Shown in pieces: positions 60,909-64,000 of a DNA stretch of 64,000 nucleotides (position 1 is its first letter; each line of letters begins with the position of its first letter). The stretch lies in NCBI GenBank assembly GCA_047973125.1, contig JBKEBK010000008.1:13271-77270 (forward strand), read 5' to 3'. The notes under the pieces are model-generated. The model was not told where the DNA came from and did not search any database. It saw nothing but the letters and a program-made list of their open reading frames with translations. This stretch comes from CAYNRG01 sp047973125 (GTDB lineage Bacteria; Bacillota_I; Bacilli_A; Erysipelotrichales; Erysipelotrichaceae). The translations under genes were made by a program, and so were the position numbers.

Positions 60909-62198
60909 CTACATTAAACCCATCATTTTTGGTAAAAATAATACTACATCTGGTATATAAGTAATAACTACCAATACTACTAACATTGCTCCAATTGGTG
61001 CCATAATTTCCCTCATAACATCCTTTAAGCTTGAGCCGGATATTCCTGAGGTTATAAACAGCAACATTCCAAATGGTGGTGTTGATAAACCAATCATCAT
61101 ATTTAAGGTAACAACTAAACCAAAATGAACTAAATCAATACCAAAGTACATTGCCATTGGAATCATAATTGGAACAAATACTAATTGAATAGTTGATGTA
61201 TCAATAAACATACCTAAAATTAAAATAACAACATTTACTAAAAGCAAGAACATATATTTATTTGAACAAATATTCATTACAAGCTCAGCAAGCGAAGTTG
61301 CTACTCCCTCACGAGCAACAATAAATGAAATAACAGTAGCAGCACCAATCATTAAAGAAGTTGCTCCAGTATCTTTTACTGTTTGTAAAATTACATTACA
61401 CAAAGTTTTAGGACCCATTGCACGATATACAAGCATTGAAATTATAATCGCATAGATAGCTGCAATTGCTCCTGCTTCAGTTGGAGTAACTACCCCTGTA
61501 TAAATTCCTAAAAGCAAGATTACCGGTGTTAAAATTGCAGGTAAGGCTTTTAGTGTTGACTGGATAAATTGATTAAATGGAACTTTCTTCTCTGATGGAT
61601 AATTCCTCTTTTTAGCAATATAAGACACATAAATCATAAGTCCAACAACAACAAGTAATGCTGGAATCATTCCTCCCATAAATAATGCTCCAATTGATGC
61701 CCCTGAGCTCATTGCATAAATAACTAGAGGAATAGATGGCGGGAATATTGGACCTATTGTTGAAGATGCAGCAGTAATCGCACAAGAGAATCCATCATCA
61801 TAGCCCTCTTTTTTCATCTCTTCAATTTCCATTTTCCCAAGCCCTGCAGCATCAGCAATTGCCGATCCTGTCATTCCTGAGAAAACAAGTGAAGCTAATA
61901 CATTAACTCTACCTAAAGATCCAGGCTTTTCTCCTGATATCGCCTTACAGAAATTAAAGACCATCTCTGTAACCTTTCCACTATTCATAACATTTGCAGT
62001 AAAAATAAATAATGGCACCGCGATAATAACATTAGCTGAGAAGAAAGTATAAATAAATTGATTACCAACAACATTCATATCAATACCCTTAACAACAACA
62101 TATCCAACACCAGCTGCAATCATCCCTAAAGATATTGGCATTCTAAGAATAAATATCAATACAAAGACAATTAAACAAACAATTAATGCAGTACTCAT
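60909..62198 (-). CDS. TRAP transporter large permease (DctM)
   Basis: The 429-residue DctM/SiaM-type protein has about twelve helices. The segments AIADAAGLGKMEIEEMKKEGYD, AASSTIGPIFPPSIPLVIYA and GLSTPPFGMLLF are typical. It uses a sodium gradient to import carboxylates with DctQ and DctP. It is coupled to dctQ with a two-base gap. The sugar-acid genes that follow suggest a 2-keto-3-deoxy acid. Confidence 0.95.
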   Translation of the reverse strand: MSTALIVCLIVFVLIFILRMPISLGMIAAGVGYVVVKGIDMNVVGNQFIYTFFSANVIIAVPLFIFTANVMNSGKVTEMVFNFCKAISGEKPGSLGRVNVLASLVFSGMTGSAIADAAGLGKMEIEEMKKEGYDDGFSCAITAASSTIGPIFPPSIPLVIYAMSSGASIGALFMGGMIPALLVVVGLMIYVSYIAKKRNYPSEKKVPFNQFIQSTLKALPAILTPVILLLGIYTGVVTPTEAGAIAAIYAIIISMLVYRAMGPKTLCNVILQTVKDTGATSLMIGAATVISFIVAREGVATSLAELVMNICSNKYMFLLLVNVVILILGMFIDTSTIQLVFVPIMIPMAMYFGIDLVHFGLVVTLNMMIGLSTPPFGMLLFITSGISGSSLKDVMREIMAPIGAMLVVLVVITYIPDVVLFLPKMMGLM

Positions 62199-62200
62199 AG

Positions 62201-62686
62201 CTATTTACCCCCTTTTAATACTTTAAAGTCTTCAATGATTTCTTCTACTGAATACTCGGCAATTGAAATAAAGAAGTACACCAGTGGAACAAAAACAGGT
62301 TTTAGCGACCACTTAAATACCGGTGTATACTGTTTTGCAACCTGACTAACTAAATCAATTGATGCTGGAATCATCATAATAAAGGTAATTACAATAATGA
62401 TATTACCAGCTATTTTAAATATTGATGATAGCTTCTCAGGTAATGCATCAGTAACCATTGTAAACTTAACGTGAGAGCGCTCTCTCATTGAGTAACAAGC
62501 CCCAAAAAGAACCGTCCATGTAAAGGTACTAACAATAACCTCATTTGACCAAGACAAAGGGTTTCTAAGGACATATCTCATAAATACTTGTAAAATAAAT
62601 GTTCCAAATAAAATCATAAAGGTAGTACATGGAACAATTATTTCAAAAAAATCTCTGATTTTTTGAATTATATTTTTTATTTTCAT
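62201..62686 (-). CDS. TRAP transporter small permease (DctQ)
   Basis: A four-helix protein of 161 residues with WSNEVIVSTFTWTVLFGACYSMRERSHVKF, the DctQ signature. I start at the ATG of MKIKNIIQKI, nine bases after GGAGG. The ATG three codons earlier directly touches that site. A hairpin lies between dctP and this gene. Confidence 0.93.
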   Translation of the reverse strand: MKIKNIIQKIRDFFEIIVPCTTFMILFGTFILQVFMRYVLRNPLSWSNEVIVSTFTWTVLFGACYSMRERSHVKFTMVTDALPEKLSSIFKIAGNIIIVITFIMMIPASIDLVSQVAKQYTPVFKWSLKPVFVPLVYFFISIAEYSVEEIIEDFKVLKGGK

Positions 62687-62703
62687 TTTTATCATCCTCC
62701 ATA

Positions 62704-62733
62704 TTTTAAAAAAGCAGCTTTTAAAAGCTGCTT
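62704..62733 (-). terminator. Intercistronic hairpin between dctP and dctQ
   Basis: The 11-bp arms AAGCAGCTTTT and AAAAGCTGCTT are followed on the minus strand by six Ts. It probably acts as a partial terminator or mRNA stabiliser, giving more binding protein than permease. Confidence 0.75.
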
Positions 62734-62744
62734 GAGATATTTAA

Positions 62745-63779
62745 TTAATAAGCGCTTTGAACCTTTTCATAAAGATCCATATCCCATGTACCAGATTGAG
62801 CTTCATCATTTAAATAAATATCTAATACATGTTTCGCAAATGCATCAACATCAGCTTCATAAACACTTAAACCTTCTGATTTAAAGAATTCAACAAGTTC
62901 AGCTTCACGAGCTAAGTTTGTCTCATCACAAGTCTTACGAGCAGCTTCCATTGCATTGTTTACTGCTGTTTTTTGATCTTCTGTTAAAGAATTCCATGTA
63001 TCATTGTTAATTACTGGCCAAACACTATCTACTAAGTGATTAGTTAAAGTAATTGATTTTTGTACTTCATAAAATTTAGCACTATTTACAGTTGGAAGTG
63101 GATTGTCTTGACCATCAACTGCCCCAGATTGAAGTGCTGTATATAATTCACTAAAAGCAATTGGAGTAGGATTAGCACCTAATGCTTTACCTAAATAAAT
63201 CCAAGATTCTGAGTTAGGCATACGAAGATTAACACCATTTAAATCTTCTGGAGTCTTAATTTCTTTATCCTTACCAAGTGAAATTTGACGAGTTCCAAGA
63301 TAGAAAGCCTTTAAAGGTAGAATTCCTTGTTCCTCAGATATACGATTAAATACTTCTTCACCAACTTCTCCATTTAATACTTTTGTCATATGATCATATG
63401 ATTTAAACATATAACCAGTTGCAAACATTGAAACCCATGGAGAAACATCAGTTAACCATGAAGCTGAAAGATAAACTATATCAGCACCACCATTTTTACC
63501 ACCTTGTTGAACTGCACCAAGTTCTTGGTCCTGTTTAAATAAAGAACCATTATCGTAAGTATCAACAGTAATATTTACCCCTGCTGCTTCAACTTCTTCT
63601 TTGAACTTCTTCATTGCTTCATGGTGAGCATCCCCATTTACTGCTGTAATAGAAAATGTAAGATTCACCTCTGGATTGGCATCAGTACTTGCAGATGGTG
63701 TTTCTTGTGTATCTTTAGACCCAGAACTACAACCAACTAACGCAATCGCTAATAAAACTACTAATAACTTTTTGAACAT
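62745..63779 (-). CDS. TRAP transporter solute-binding lipoprotein (DctP)
   Basis: Signal MFKKLLVVLLAIALVGC with a lipobox, then a Ser/Thr-rich linker. The DctP fold shows the family arginine in VNLRMPNSE and the AFSELYTALQSGAVDGQDNPLP stretch. Binding proteins of this family recognise sugar acids through that arginine and a carboxylate. It is the first gene of the operon, with GGAGG 5 bases from the ATG. The promoter has a cre site and a 25-bp palindrome. Confidence 0.95.
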   Translation of the reverse strand: MFKKLLVVLLAIALVGCSSGSKDTQETPSASTDANPEVNLTFSITAVNGDAHHEAMKKFKEEVEAAGVNITVDTYDNGSLFKQDQELGAVQQGGKNGGADIVYLSASWLTDVSPWVSMFATGYMFKSYDHMTKVLNGEVGEEVFNRISEEQGILPLKAFYLGTRQISLGKDKEIKTPEDLNGVNLRMPNSESWIYLGKALGANPTPIAFSELYTALQSGAVDGQDNPLPTVNSAKFYEVQKSITLTNHLVDSVWPVINNDTWNSLTEDQKTAVNNAMEAARKTCDETNLAREAELVEFFKSEGLSVYEADVDAFAKHVLDIYLNDEAQSGTWDMDLYEKVQSAY

Positions 63780-63798
63780 TTCTCTCTCCTCCTTGTTC

Positions 63799-63823
63799 TC
63801 AAATACAGAACACTGTTCTCTAT
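63799..63823 (-). promoter_or_regulatory. 25-bp operator downstream of the TRAP promoter
   Basis: Arms AAATA-n-AGAACA and TGTTCT-n-TATTT are symmetrical about position 811 of the 63-kb block, that is 63811. It lies between the promoter and the dctP ribosome site. A further AGAACA half-site is at 63792-63797. This suits a repressor of GntR or LacI size. No such regulator is in the window. Confidence 0.7.
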
Positions 63824-63839
63824 TTGTTTCCTTGATTCT

Positions 63840-63867
63840 ATTTTATCAAAAATGTAAGCGATGTCAA
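63840..63867 (-). promoter_or_regulatory. Promoter of the TRAP/aldolase operon
   Basis: The minus strand has TTGACA (63862-63867), a 16-base spacer and TAAAAA (63840-63845), with an upstream TGA giving an extended -10. Confidence 0.6.
63853..63866 (-). promoter_or_regulatory. cre site (CcpA catabolite repression)
   Basis: TGTAAGCGATGTCA fits the consensus TGWAANCGNTNWCA at every position. It overlaps the -35 box, so CcpA should block transcription when glucose is plentiful. Confidence 0.75.
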
Positions 63868-63877
63868 CCACTTTTTT

Positions 63878-63909
63878 AAAATAAATAAAAGCACCGAATA
63901 ATTCGGTGC
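63878..63909 (-). terminator. Terminator of the partial gene at the window end
   Basis: The stem GCACCGAA (63891-63898) pairs with TTCGGTGC (63902-63909). The minus strand tail is TTTTATTTATTTT. Confidence 0.8.
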
Positions 63910-63936
63910 CATATTTTATATAATTATTTATCTTTA

Positions 63937-64000
63937 CTACTTCACAACAAAGTCATAAGCAGTTAAATCTTGGCGCATAGGAACATAATCTAATGAGACT
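63937..64000 (-). CDS. 3' end of an unidentified gene
   Basis: The frame open to the window edge ends DYVPMRQDLTAYDFVVK and a TAG stop, 28 bases before a clear terminator. The frame is short, so I cannot name a family. Being immediately upstream of the TRAP operon, it might belong to the same pathway or encode its regulator. Confidence 0.55.
   Translation of the reverse strand, partial: VSLDYVPMRQDLTAYDFVVK

Noticed and set aside
57610..63779. Sialic acid catabolic operon
   Set aside because: TRAP, NanA-like and NanQ-like genes fit, but NanE, NanK, NagA and NagB are missing. A KdsD-like isomerase and FucU mutarotase have no role in sialic acid breakdown.

Overview
This is an AT-rich chromosomal segment of a low-GC Gram-positive bacterium. 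It has Bacillota features: a delta subunit of RNA polymerase, an L10 leader RNA, strong AGGAGG ribosome-binding sites, frequent TTG and GTG starts, a CcpA-type cre site and many lipoproteins. The cell has a wall (murA, ftsEX, an M23-type hydrolase). RpoB is about 185 residues longer than in Bacillus, and Asn replaces His at the main rifampicin-contact position. Both traits recall the Erysipelotrichia/Mollicutes branch, so a walled Erysipelotrichia-like gut or anaerobic organism is the best guess. I see no tRNA, rRNA, CRISPR array or transposase.

Layout. 1-16.8 kb is housekeeping, mostly on the minus strand: a truncated coiled-coil M23 hydrolase gene coupled to ftsX-ftsE, sodA, murA, class II aldolase, rpoE (delta), a DUF1934 gene, a PTS-type membrane component with a D-lactate-type dehydrogenase, an HD hydrolase, ispF and cca. 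17-27 kb is rplJ-rplL-methyltransferase-rpoB-rpoC with a consensus promoter and an L10 leader. 27-34 kb carries ychF, a DUF951 gene, folD, dtd, rarA and secreted or membrane proteins. FolD has an in-frame two-helix membrane extension. 35-44 kb is accessory: three lipoprotein genes, a metal P-type ATPase behind an ArsR/SmtB-like operator, a MATE pump with a coupled 41-codon gene, an anSME-like radical SAM protein with a TauE-type permease, and fucO. 44-49 kb has an orphan permease-like pair and an OpuF/Egt-type ABC importer.

Two accessory modules stand out. At 49.2-54.6 kb, a VTC-type polyphosphate polymerase, a DUF4956 membrane protein and a beta-helix lipoprotein form one operon beside a two-component system. 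The promoters of both operons carry the same 11-bp-spaced TTTAAC direct repeats, exactly 9 bp from identical TATAAT boxes. This predicts that the response regulator controls itself and the polyphosphate operon.

At 55.7-63.9 kb lies the best candidate for an undescribed system. It encodes a TRAP transporter, a NanA/DHDPS-type aldolase, a YhcH/NanQ-type anomerase, a FucU-type mutarotase, an SIS-only arabinose-5-phosphate isomerase (KdsD-like), a PfkB kinase and a split transketolase. Together they read as a route for scavenging a 2-keto-3-deoxy sugar acid such as Kdo: uptake, cleavage to pyruvate and D-arabinose, phosphorylation, isomerisation to ribulose 5-phosphate, and entry into the pentose-phosphate pathway. 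The operon starts at a promoter overlapped by a perfect-consensus cre site and followed by a 25-bp operator. The substrate assignment is inference.
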